From: SVKR01 sp963649145
Lineage (GTDB): Bacteria; Bacillota; Clostridia; Oscillospirales; Oscillospiraceae
Direction of reading: 5' to 3'
DNA length: 27,936 bases
Assembly: GCA_963649145.1 (NCBI GenBank)
Contig: CAVJGI010000021.1
Coordinates: forward strand, 1-27,936
The notes beneath the pieces are model-generated. The model did not search any database, was not told the DNA's origin, and was given only the letters and a program-made list of their open reading frames with translations. This document shows, one piece after another, positions 22,013 through 27,936 of this stretch; position 1 is the first letter of the stretch; the number at the start of each line of letters is the position of its first letter. Both the position numbers and the translations under genes were made by a program.

Positions 22013-22058
22013 AAATCGGGAAGCAGTATGACTTAAATCATTCTGTTTCCCGATTTTT
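22013..22058 (+). terminator. Orphan intrinsic terminator
   Basis: Stem AAATCGGGAA / TTCCCGATTT (22013-22022 and 22047-22056) extended by CAG/CTG, with a T-run on the + strand. No + strand gene precedes it, so it probably ended a gene that has been lost. Confidence 0.6.
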
Positions 22059-22078
22059 GCTATACTGTTTTATTGGAT

Positions 22079-22105
22079 CGCCCCGTGCGGGGCGTTCCTT
22101 TTTTT
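22079..22105 (+). terminator. Second orphan terminator
   Basis: Stem CGCCCC / GGGGCG (22079-22084 and 22089-22094; loop GTGC) followed by TTCCTTTTTTT. It may shield the promoter at 22146 from upstream transcription. Confidence 0.65.
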
Positions 22106-22145
22106 GCACAAAACGCGCACGCCGGGAATTGGCGAAAACGCGAAT

Positions 22146-22175
22146 TTGACAAGCATCTGCGGTTTCTGCTATGAT
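22146..22175 (+). promoter_or_regulatory. Sigma-A promoter of the small membrane-anchored protein gene
   Basis: TTGACA (22146-22151), 18 bp, TATGAT (22170-22175), about 50 bp before the ATG at 22224. Confidence 0.7.
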
Positions 22176-22223
22176 GAAAGAAAAAAGACGACACATCGAG
22201 ACGCCGGAAAAGGAGCTTGCGCT

Positions 22224-22664
22224 ATGCAAAGGAAAAAACTCACCCGTTATCTTGTCTGGGCTGTGCTCCTCGCGGCGGCGCTGTGGCTGTTTTTGCCGCG
22301 GCGGATCGCCGGGACCCCGGCGCGCTGCGAATCTGTTTCTCTGCTCTTCCGCGCGGAGGGCGAGGAGACGCTGCGCTTTTATTACCCCTCCCCGGACGGG
22401 CGGGAGGTGGACACCGCGGCGCTGCTCGCGCTGCTGCACGAATACCGCGCCGCGCGGATGCTCTTTCCCGACACGCTCATAGACGGCGTGCCGTCCGGCG
22501 AGATCAAGCTCTCCATCAACTTTTTTGAGGGCGGCAAGGAAAAAACGTTCTACCTCGGCGAATTCAACCGCCTCGACGCCGGATCCGGCACGCACTACAC
22601 CGTCCTGCAAGCCCCCGAACTCCTCGACCGAGCCCTCGCCCTGCTGGGGCTGACGGGGAAGTGA
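22224..22664 (+). CDS. Unrecognised small membrane-anchored protein
   Basis: A 146-residue protein with a short basic N-terminus (MQRKKLTR), one hydrophobic segment (residues 9-25) and an outside domain of about 115 residues without cysteines suited to lipidation. The outer domain has alternating beta-like segments (SVSLLFRAEGEETLRFYYP, EIKLSINFFEGGKEKTFYLG) and no catalytic motif I recognise. The start follows AAAAGGAG with a 9-10 nt spacing, and the gene has its own promoter and terminator. GC-rich codon use matches the chromosome rather than the island to its left. Function unknown; possibly an envelope-associated protein. Confidence 0.7.
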   Translation: MQRKKLTRYLVWAVLLAAALWLFLPRRIAGTPARCESVSLLFRAEGEETLRFYYPSPDGREVDTAALLALLHEYRAARMLFPDTLIDGVPSGEIKLSINFFEGGKEKTFYLGEFNRLDAGSGTHYTVLQAPELLDRALALLGLTGK

Positions 22665-22685
22665 ATAGTGGATAGTGGATAGCAG

Positions 22686-22714
22686 AAAAGACCGCCCCGT
22701 GTGGGCGGTCTTTT
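22686..22714 (+). terminator. Terminator of the small membrane-anchored protein gene
   Basis: Stem AAAAGACCGCCC / GGGCGGTCTTTT (22686-22697 and 22703-22714) with a 5-nt loop. A short tandem repeat (TAGTGGA twice) lies between stop codon and stem. Confidence 0.85.
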
Positions 22715-22737
22715 GGCTGTCAAATAGCCTCGCAGAG

Positions 22738-22913
22738 TTCGCGGCGCGCACGCCGCGAATAAAATCCAATTCATTTTTCGGCGCGACCTGCGCGTGCCGA
22801 AAAATTCTCTGCGCGGAGGGAACGTGCGAAGCCCCTGCCATCGGCAGGGGCTTCGTGCGCTGAGCGGAGTGAATCCCTTTCGTCCGAGAGCCCAGCGCAG
22901 CGGGTCTCGGACG
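22738..22913. repeat. Cluster of four perfect palindromes
   Basis: Four hairpins occupy the gap downstream of rny: TTCGCGGCG/CGCCGCGAA (22738-22759), TTTTTCGGC/GCCGAAAAA (22774-22804), CGAAGCCCCTGCC/GGCAGGGGCTTCG (22827-22855; 13-bp arms, loop ATC) and CGTCCGAGA/TCTCGGACG (22881-22913). The last contains 18 bp shared with the terminator at 1737-1773. It has no T-run on the - strand, so its role as rny terminator is doubtful. Confidence 0.6.
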
Positions 22914-22918
22914 AGATT

Positions 22919-24472
22919 TTATTTCGCGTATTCGATCGCCTTGGTCTCGCGGAGGACGTGGACCTTGATGGTGCCGGGGTAGGTGAGCTCGGCTTCGATC
23001 TTTTTGGCGATGTCGCGCGCGAGGATGACCATCTGGTCCTCGCTGACCTGTTCGGGCTTGACCATGACGCGGATCTCGCGGCCTGCCTGGATCGCGTAGG
23101 TGGACTCGATGCCGGGGAAGGAACGGGAGACCTCCTCCAGCTTTTCGAGGCGCTTGACGTAGTTCTCGATGTTCTCGCGCCGCGCGCCGGGGCGGGCTGC
23201 GGAGATGGCGTCCGCCGCCTGAACGAGACAGGCGGTGATCGTGTGGGGCTCCACGTCGCCGTGGTGGGCGGCGATGGCGTGGATGATCTCCTCGGACTCT
23301 TTATACTTGCGGGCGATATCCACGCCGATGGTGACGTGGCTGCCCTCGACCTCGTGGTCGATGCTCTTGCCGATATCGTGGAGCAGGCCGGCGCGCTTCG
23401 CGGTGGCGACGTCGCCGCCGAGCTCCGCCGCCATCAGGCCCGCGATGTGGGAGACCTCGATGGAGTGGGCAAGGACGTTCTGGCCGTAGCTCGTGCGGAA
23501 CTTCTGGCGGCCGAGGAGCTTGATGAGATCCGGGTGCAGACCCTGCACACCGGTCTCGAACACGGCGCGCTCGCCCTCCGCCTTGATCGTGGCGTTGACC
23601 TCGCGCTGGGCTTTTGCGACCATTTCCTCGATGCGGGCGGGGTGGATGCGTCCGTCGGCGATGAGCTTTTCCAGCGCAAGGCGCGCCACCTCGCGGCGGA
23701 CGGGGTCGAAGCTGGAGACGGTGATCGCCTCCGGCGTGTCGTCAATGATGAGGTCGCAGCCGGTCAGCGTTTCGATGCTGCGGATGTTGCGTCCCTCGCG
23801 GCCGATGATGCGGCCCTTCATCTCGTCGTTGGGGAGAGGAACGACGGAGACGGTGATCTCGCTCGCGTGGTCCACGGCGCAGCGCTGGATCGCCAGCGCG
23901 ACGATCTCGCGCGCGGTGCGGTCGGATTCTTCCTTGCAGCGGGCCTCGGCCTCCTTGATCTTCAGCGCGGTCTCGTGGGTCACTTCGGACTCCACGCTCG
24001 CGATGAGGTAAGCCTTCGCCTCGTCCACGGTGTAGCCGGAGATCTTTTCCAGCGTTTCGAGCTGGGCGTCCTTGAGCTTTTCGATCTCCGCCTGACGGGC
24101 GTCGATGTCCGCCAGCTTGCGGTTCATGTTCTCGGTCTTTTTTTCAAGGGAGTCTGTCTTGCGGTCGAGGGACTCCTCCTTCTGCTGCAAGCGGTTTTCC
24201 TGCCGCTGCAGCTCCGCGCGGCGCTCGCGCACCTCGCGCTCGTACTCGGTACGGTTTTTGTGTATTTCTTCCTTTGCCTCAAGGAGCGCCTCGCGCTTTT
24301 TGCTCTCCGCGCTCTTTATGGACTCGTTGATGATCCGCTTCGCCTCCTCCTCGGCGCTGGAGATCTCTCGCTCTCCGACGCGCTTGCGGTAGAGGATGCC
24401 GAGGCCGAATGCGGCTATCGCTATCACGATCAGCACCACGACGGCGCCGATGATCCATCCCAAACTTGGCAT
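22919..24472 (-). CDS. rny: Ribonuclease Y
   Basis: A 517-residue RNase Y, the membrane-bound 5'-monophosphate-sensitive endonuclease that starts bulk mRNA decay in Firmicutes. Residues 5-27 form the membrane anchor. Residues about 35-200 are a long charged coiled coil. Residues about 207-265 are the KH domain (IIGREGRNIRSIETLTG). Residues about 330-430 are the HD domain with the catalytic pair in LLHDIGK (H365-D366). Length matches the B. subtilis protein (about 520). ATG 24472 is chosen because GGAGGTG precedes it by 12 nt; an ATG seven codons earlier contains that site. A structured leader and a consensus promoter lie upstream. Confidence 0.96.
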   Translation of the reverse strand: MPSLGWIIGAVVVLIVIAIAAFGLGILYRKRVGEREISSAEEEAKRIINESIKSAESKKREALLEAKEEIHKNRTEYEREVRERRAELQRQENRLQQKEESLDRKTDSLEKKTENMNRKLADIDARQAEIEKLKDAQLETLEKISGYTVDEAKAYLIASVESEVTHETALKIKEAEARCKEESDRTAREIVALAIQRCAVDHASEITVSVVPLPNDEMKGRIIGREGRNIRSIETLTGCDLIIDDTPEAITVSSFDPVRREVARLALEKLIADGRIHPARIEEMVAKAQREVNATIKAEGERAVFETGVQGLHPDLIKLLGRQKFRTSYGQNVLAHSIEVSHIAGLMAAELGGDVATAKRAGLLHDIGKSIDHEVEGSHVTIGVDIARKYKESEEIIHAIAAHHGDVEPHTITACLVQAADAISAARPGARRENIENYVKRLEKLEEVSRSFPGIESTYAIQAGREIRVMVKPEQVSEDQMVILARDIAKKIEAELTYPGTIKVHVLRETKAIEYAK

Positions 24473-24680
24473 AGTAAGTAAACACACCTCCATTCTTTTT
24501 AGAATTTTGCGGTGGTTTTCTCTCTTGCCGATCTATATTTTTCTCTATATCGCGGCAGGTTCGATGAAAAGGGCGGGCGGCAAAGAGTCACTTTTTGCAC
24601 GCCCGCCGGATCGTAACAATACGGGTAACGCCATGAAAGCTCGCACCCACTCTCCCCGGAATGGGCGCATTTTCACCCGT
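24473..24680 (-). promoter_or_regulatory. Structured leader RNA of rny (candidate cis-regulator)
   Basis: From the promoter at 24711-24683 the transcript should start near 24676 and run about 200 nt to the rny ATG. Two structures are visible. A long composite hairpin at 24621-24680 has stacked arms ACGGGT/ACCCGT, GAAA/TTTC and GCGCCCA/TGGGTGC. The last needs a G-U pair that works only in the - strand RNA. Then comes a GC-rich stem at 24572-24607 (GGCGGGC/GCCCGCC plus GCAAA/TTTGC) followed by CTTTTC, terminator-like. The layout suggests attenuation or RNase Y autoregulation. It matches no riboswitch class I know. Confidence 0.5.
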
Positions 24681-24682
24681 CT

Positions 24683-24711
24683 ATTTTAGACCAAAGCCAT
24701 AGTTATGTCAA
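24683..24711 (-). promoter_or_regulatory. Sigma-A promoter of rny
   Basis: TTGACA (24711-24706), 17 bp, TAAAAT (24688-24683) on the - strand, starting 9 nt after the MATE stop codon. There is no terminator between the two genes, so read-through from the MATE gene is possible. Confidence 0.75.
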
Positions 24712-24719
24712 GCAATTTT

Positions 24720-26057
24720 TCAGTCGATGACATGGTGCGCTGCCCATTTGCCGCTGAAATAGCGCAGCGTGAAGCAGATGCTGCGCACAGTCCAGTCGGC
24801 GAAGTAGCCGCACCAGATGCCGACGAGCCCCCAGCTCCACACGCGGCAGAGCAGCGTCGTGAGCGCGACGCGGCAGACCCACATGGACACGACGGAGACG
24901 ATCATCGTGAATTTCACGTCCCCCGCCGCGCGCAGGCCGTTCGGCGGAACGAAGGCGAGCGCCCAGAGGAAGGGCTTCGCGATGCTGATGATGAGCATCA
25001 CGTGCACGGTCATCGCGGCGGCGTCCGGCTCCATCCCGGCGACGCGCGTGACCGGCGCGGTGAGGAAGAAAATGCCCCAGTTGATGACGAACAAGATCGC
25101 CGTGGACCAGCCGGTCAGCTTCACGATATTGTGCTTCGCCTCGTCGAGCCGCCCCGCGCCGATGCACTGGCCCGCGACGGTCATGAGCCCCGTGCCGATG
25201 GCGGTGCTCGGCATGCTCGTGAGGTATTCGAGCACGACGACGATGGCGTTCGCGGCAATGGCGGCGGTGCCGAGGGTGGAGACGGTGCTCTGGACCATCA
25301 GCTTGCCGAGCTGGAACATCGCGTTTTCGATGCCGGAGGGGATGCCGATGCTGAGCACGAGCCAGATAACGCGCCAGTCCGGGCGCAGCGCCGTCAGCGG
25401 TCCGACCTCGACGGTCTGTCCGGGGCGGCGCAGGTAGCAGAGCATGATGACGGCGGAGAGCGCGATGGACGCGGTCGTCGCGATCGCGGCGCCGGCGACG
25501 CCCATATCAAATACGAACATCAGCAGCGCGTTTCCCGCGATGTTCACGAGGTTGCAGCAGGCGGACACGATCATCGGCAATCGCGAGTTGCCCGCGGCGC
25601 GGTAGAGCGCGGCGGCGGCGTCAAACGCCGCCATGAAGGGGTAAGAGAAGGCGGTGATGAGGAAATAGGTCTCCGCCGCCGCCATCACGTCCGCCTCGAC
25701 CGTGCCGAAGATGAGGTGGAGCAGCGGCTTGCGCAGCGCGAGGCAGAGCGCCATGACGAGCACGCCGAGCGCCGCGGCGCTCAGCAGCACCTGCCGCGCC
25801 GCGCCGTCGGAATGCGCCTTGTCGCCCCTGCCCAGATACTGGGAGCAGACGATCGTGCCGCCCGCGGCGAGCGCCGTAAAGAGGAAGATGACGAGCTTGT
25901 TGATGGAGTCCACGAGCGAAACGCCGCTGACCGCCGCGGAGCTGACGTTCGAGACCATCAGCGTGTCCGCGATGCCCATCAGACTCGTCAGCACCTGCTC
26001 GATGATGAGCGGCACGAGCAGCCGCCGCAGGTCCCGGTTCGTAAAGAGCGGATTCAT
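24720..26057 (-). CDS. MATE-family multidrug/cation exporter
   Basis: A 445-residue integral membrane protein with about twelve hydrophobic segments in two homologous halves. The N-terminal stretch LVPLIIEQVLTSLMGIADTLMVSNVSSAAVSGVSLVD is the MATE signature region. Mid-protein sequences GVAGAAIATTAS and SIGIPSGIENAMFQLGKL mark the start of the second half. ATG 26057 is chosen (AAGGAGGAGG about 8 nt upstream); in-frame extensions run back through the promoter. Such proteins export drugs or metabolites driven by Na+ or H+ gradients; substrate unknown. It lies upstream of rny on the same strand. Confidence 0.92.
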   Translation of the reverse strand: MNPLFTNRDLRRLLVPLIIEQVLTSLMGIADTLMVSNVSSAAVSGVSLVDSINKLVIFLFTALAAGGTIVCSQYLGRGDKAHSDGAARQVLLSAAALGVLVMALCLALRKPLLHLIFGTVEADVMAAAETYFLITAFSYPFMAAFDAAAALYRAAGNSRLPMIVSACCNLVNIAGNALLMFVFDMGVAGAAIATTASIALSAVIMLCYLRRPGQTVEVGPLTALRPDWRVIWLVLSIGIPSGIENAMFQLGKLMVQSTVSTLGTAAIAANAIVVVLEYLTSMPSTAIGTGLMTVAGQCIGAGRLDEAKHNIVKLTGWSTAILFVINWGIFFLTAPVTRVAGMEPDAAAMTVHVMLIISIAKPFLWALAFVPPNGLRAAGDVKFTMIVSVVSMWVCRVALTTLLCRVWSWGLVGIWCGYFADWTVRSICFTLRYFSGKWAAHHVID

Positions 26058-26095
26058 CCCGTTTCCTCCTCCTTTTCCGCAGTTTTTGCCACAGT

Positions 26096-26124
26096 ATATT
26101 ATCACGCCCCGGCGAAAAATGCAA
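26096..26124 (-). promoter_or_regulatory. Sigma-A promoter of the MATE gene
   Basis: TTGCAT (26124-26119), 17 bp, TAATAT (26101-26096) on the - strand, about 40 bp before the start codon. Confidence 0.65.
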
Positions 26125-26143
26125 CTAATTCCGCGGGCGGCGT

Positions 26144-26163
26144 TTTGCAGCAAATCCTGCAAA
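26144..26163. promoter_or_regulatory. Operator-like inverted repeat between MATE and aminotransferase promoters
   Basis: Perfect 7-bp arms TTTGCAG / CTGCAAA with a 6-bp spacer, lying between the two divergent promoters. Related TTTGCAG and TTTTTGCG words recur about 50 bp to the right. No regulator gene is adjacent. Confidence 0.35.
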
Positions 26164-26228
26164 TGCTTTCGCATGCTGAAGTGTTATGGCGCGTGAGGAA
26201 AATCTTTTGCAGTTTTTGCGTTTGGCAC

Positions 26229-26257
26229 TTGTAATTTTCCGCGGCATACAGTATAAT
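26229..26257 (+). promoter_or_regulatory. Sigma-A promoter of the aminotransferase gene
   Basis: TTGTAA (26229-26234), 17 bp, TATAAT (26252-26257), about 40 bp before ATG 26299. Confidence 0.7.
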
Positions 26258-26298
26258 GAGCAGACATGATTTTTTGAATTTAGGACGTGGTTTTTCTT

Positions 26299-27579
26299 AT
26301 GAAATCTTACCTCGAACTGACGCCGGCGGAGCGCAAGGCGGAGCTGGCGGCGCAGCGCAAGCTGTTTGAAAAGGAAAAGGCGGCGGGGCACAATCTCGAC
26401 ATGTCCCGCGGCAAGCCGGACGCAACGCAGCTCAACCTCAGCATGGAGATGCTCCAGCAGAACCCCTACGACCTCATCTATACCCGCAAGGGCACGGACG
26501 TGCGCAACTACGGCGAGCTCGCCGGCGCGGACGAGGCGAAGGAGCTCTTCGCCGATCTGCTCGGTCTGAAGATGGAAAACATCATCATGGGCGGTCAGAG
26601 CAGCCTCTGCCTGATGTACGACATGGTCATCAAGGCGTTCGTCCTCGGCGTTTACGGCGGCAGCAAGCCGTGGGGCCAGCAGGGACACATCAAATTTCTC
26701 TGCCCCTCCCCCGGCTATGACCGCCACTTCCGCATCACGGAGGAGTTCGGCATCGAGAACATCCTCATCCCGATGACCCCGACGGGTCCCGATATGGATA
26801 TGGTGCGCGAATATGTTGAGCACGACGCCTCCGTCAAGGGCATCTGGTGCGTGCCGAAATACTCCAACCCGCAGGGCTACACCTATTCCGCCGAGACGGT
26901 GGACGCCTTCGCCGCGCTGAAGCCCGCGGCGGACGATTTCCGCGTTTTCTGGGATAACGCCTATTTTGTCCACGATTTCCGTTACCCCGGCGACGTGCTC
27001 GTGAACATCTTCGACGCCTGCAAAAAATACGGCAGCGAGGACATGGTCTATGAGTTTATGTCCACGAGCAAGGTGACCTTCGCGGGCGCGGGCGTCGCCG
27101 TGTTCGCGGCGAGCCGTCCGAACATCGCCTTCCTGACGAAGCAGATGAGCGTCCAGACGCTGGGCTACGACAAGATCAACCAGCTCCGCCACGTCAAGTT
27201 CTTCAAAAACGCCGCGGGTCTGATGGCGCACATGAAAAAGCAGGCGGACTATCTCCGCCCGAAGTTCGACTGCGCGCTCGCCGCGCTGAAAACCGGGCTG
27301 GACGGCACCGGCATCGGCACATGGACGAACCCGAACGGCGGCTATTTCATCAGCTACGACGGTCTGCCCGGCACCGCGAAGCGCTGCGTGGAGCTCTGCG
27401 CCGAGGCGGGCGTGAAGCTCACCGAGGCGGGCGCGGCGTTCCCCTACGGGATCGACCCCGAAGACAAGAATATCCGCCTCGCCCCCAGCTATCCCAGCAC
27501 GGAGCAGCTCTATCAGAGCATGAATGTCTTCTGCATCTGCCAGAGGATCGCTGCGCTGGAGGCTCTGGAGGGGAAATAA
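26299..27579 (+). CDS. PLP-dependent aminotransferase (class I fold, MocR-like/Ib aspartate aminotransferase group)
   Basis: A 426-residue fold-type I aminotransferase of the subgroup containing the Corynebacterium-type aspartate aminotransferase. Visible features are NLDMSRGKPDATQLNLS near the N-terminus, RNYGELAGADEAKELFADLLGL, CPSPGYDRHF (about 135-144), the VPKYSNPQGYTYS substrate/PLP region and FWDNAYFVHDF. The Schiff-base lysine is K258 in STSKVTFAGAG. GGYFISYDGLPG lies near the C-terminus. The likely reaction is amino transfer between an amino acid such as aspartate or alanine and 2-oxoglutarate. ATG 26299 is used; AGGA lies 13 nt upstream, and a GTG four codons earlier is too close to it. 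The gene is monocistronic with its own promoter and terminator. Confidence 0.9.
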   Translation: MKSYLELTPAERKAELAAQRKLFEKEKAAGHNLDMSRGKPDATQLNLSMEMLQQNPYDLIYTRKGTDVRNYGELAGADEAKELFADLLGLKMENIIMGGQSSLCLMYDMVIKAFVLGVYGGSKPWGQQGHIKFLCPSPGYDRHFRITEEFGIENILIPMTPTGPDMDMVREYVEHDASVKGIWCVPKYSNPQGYTYSAETVDAFAALKPAADDFRVFWDNAYFVHDFRYPGDVLVNIFDACKKYGSEDMVYEFMSTSKVTFAGAGVAVFAASRPNIAFLTKQMSVQTLGYDKINQLRHVKFFKNAAGLMAHMKKQADYLRPKFDCALAALKTGLDGTGIGTWTNPNGGYFISYDGLPGTAKRCVELCAEAGVKLTEAGAAFPYGIDPEDKNIRLAPSYPSTEQLYQSMNVFCICQRIAALEALEGK

Positions 27580-27587
27580 AGCGCTTT

Positions 27588-27624
27588 TGGTCCCGCCCGG
27601 TTTTTCGGGCGGGACTTGTTTTTT
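27588..27624 (+). terminator. Terminator of the aminotransferase gene
   Basis: Perfect 10-bp stem GTCCCGCCCG / CGGGCGGGAC (27590-27599 and 27606-27615) followed by TTGTTTTTT. Confidence 0.9.
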
Positions 27625-27634
27625 AAATATTGAA

Positions 27635-27929
27635 TGCGCCTTTGGCGCAAGGCGCAAATTGAAATTGTTTCGCGTCCGCGGGACGCGACCTTCTTTCCCC
27701 CTGTGGGGAAAGAAGGCAAAGGCACAGTCAGGAGGAAAACCCTTTCGATGGGTTTTCCTCCCGACACCCTCTTTTCCTGAACGACCAAGGGGGTCTGACG
27801 ACCCCCTTGGGACCCCCCTGTGGTCCAAGCGCCAGCGTTTTAACTGTGGGAGCACCACCGGGAGCTTCAGCTAACTCGTGACACCCCTCAGTCAGCGCGG
27901 AGCGCTGACAGCTCCCCTTTCGGGGGAGC
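27635..27929. repeat. Dense array of perfect palindromes, includes dispersed repeat copy B
   Basis: Seven different perfect inverted repeats follow one another in about 295 bp: TGCGCC/GGCGCA (27635-27649), TCGCGTCC/GGACGCGA (27670-27688), CCTTCTTTCCCC/GGGGAAAGAAGG (27689-27716), GGAGGAAAACCC/GGGTTTTCCTCC (27731-27761), CCAAGGGGGTC/GACCCCCTTGG (27785-27810), GTCAGCGC/GCGCTGAC (27891-27909) and GCTCCCC/GGGGAGC (27911-27929). The block at 27885-27920 is the inverted counterpart of 1641-1677. No convincing gene is seen from 27580 to the window end. Confidence 0.75.
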
Positions 27930-27936
27930 ATTTTTC

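Noticed and set aside
22881..22913. Intrinsic terminator of rny
   Set aside because: The stem is perfect but on the - strand it is followed by GAAAGGG rather than a T-run, so it is listed with the palindromes.
22958..24481. 507-codon + strand frame over rny
   Set aside because: Shadow of RNase Y in a GC-rich region; composition is unnatural.
24621..24680. Known riboswitch class (c-di-GMP, FMN, TPP, cobalamin, ydaO, T-box)
   Set aside because: None of the hallmark sequences of these classes is present; kept only as an unclassified structured leader.
26125..27858. 577-codon - strand frame over the aminotransferase
   Set aside because: Antisense of a well-supported PLP enzyme and reads through its terminator and the palindrome array.
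27635..27929. CRISPR-like array
   Set aside because: The repeats are palindromes of different sequence, not a constant direct repeat with unique spacers, and no cas gene is present.

Overview
The window looks like a high-GC, endospore-forming Firmicute of the Oscillospiraceae type (order Eubacteriales). The evidence is Gram-positive Shine-Dalgarno sites (AGGAGG), sigma-A promoters close to TTGACA-17-TATAAT, a germination protease (gpr), RNase Y, an SLH-domain lysozyme, and GC-rich third codon positions. This placement is an inference from gene content. No rRNA, tRNA or CRISPR array was seen.

Region 1 (1-1590): the edge of unrecognised, probably mobile, DNA abuts the 3' end of a DUF3795 gene. 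That gene is translationally coupled to a TetR regulator driven by a consensus promoter with operator-like repeats. Region 2 (1637-7650): a dispersed palindromic repeat, a 3-hydroxyacyl-CoA dehydrogenase, rpsT, gpr with a forespore-type promoter, a secreted lysozyme carrying both GH24 and GH25 domains around SLH repeats, and an MFS transporter. Region 3 (7719-12393): a + strand cluster of an AAA_14/DUF4143 ATPase, a TetM/EF-G-like GTPase fused to a YacP/Rae1-type NYN endonuclease domain, and an overlapping ylmH S4-domain gene. The last two point to a translation-coupled mRNA cleavage or ribosome quality-control module. They are the most interesting content here.

Region 4 (12393-17182): a - strand catabolic operon (CitMHS transporter, AtuA/DUF1446 protein, separate AtuA-like small subunit) lies downstream of a PAS-AAA+-Fis activator. 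The activator has an altered GAFTGA loop (GAFPGA). Two identical-geometry palindromes 21 bp apart sit between activator and operon. Region 5 (17194-18965): a single-repeat PQ-loop (SemiSWEET-like) protein diverges from a LysR regulator that overlaps a DUF523 gene. Region 6 (18966-22105): an AT-richer island with a single-chain restriction-modification enzyme, flanked by non-coding remnants, stem-loops and orphan terminators. Region 7 (22146-27936): a small membrane-anchored protein, rny with a structured leader of about 200 nt, a MATE exporter, a PLP aminotransferase, and an unusually dense array of perfect palindromes up to the window end.
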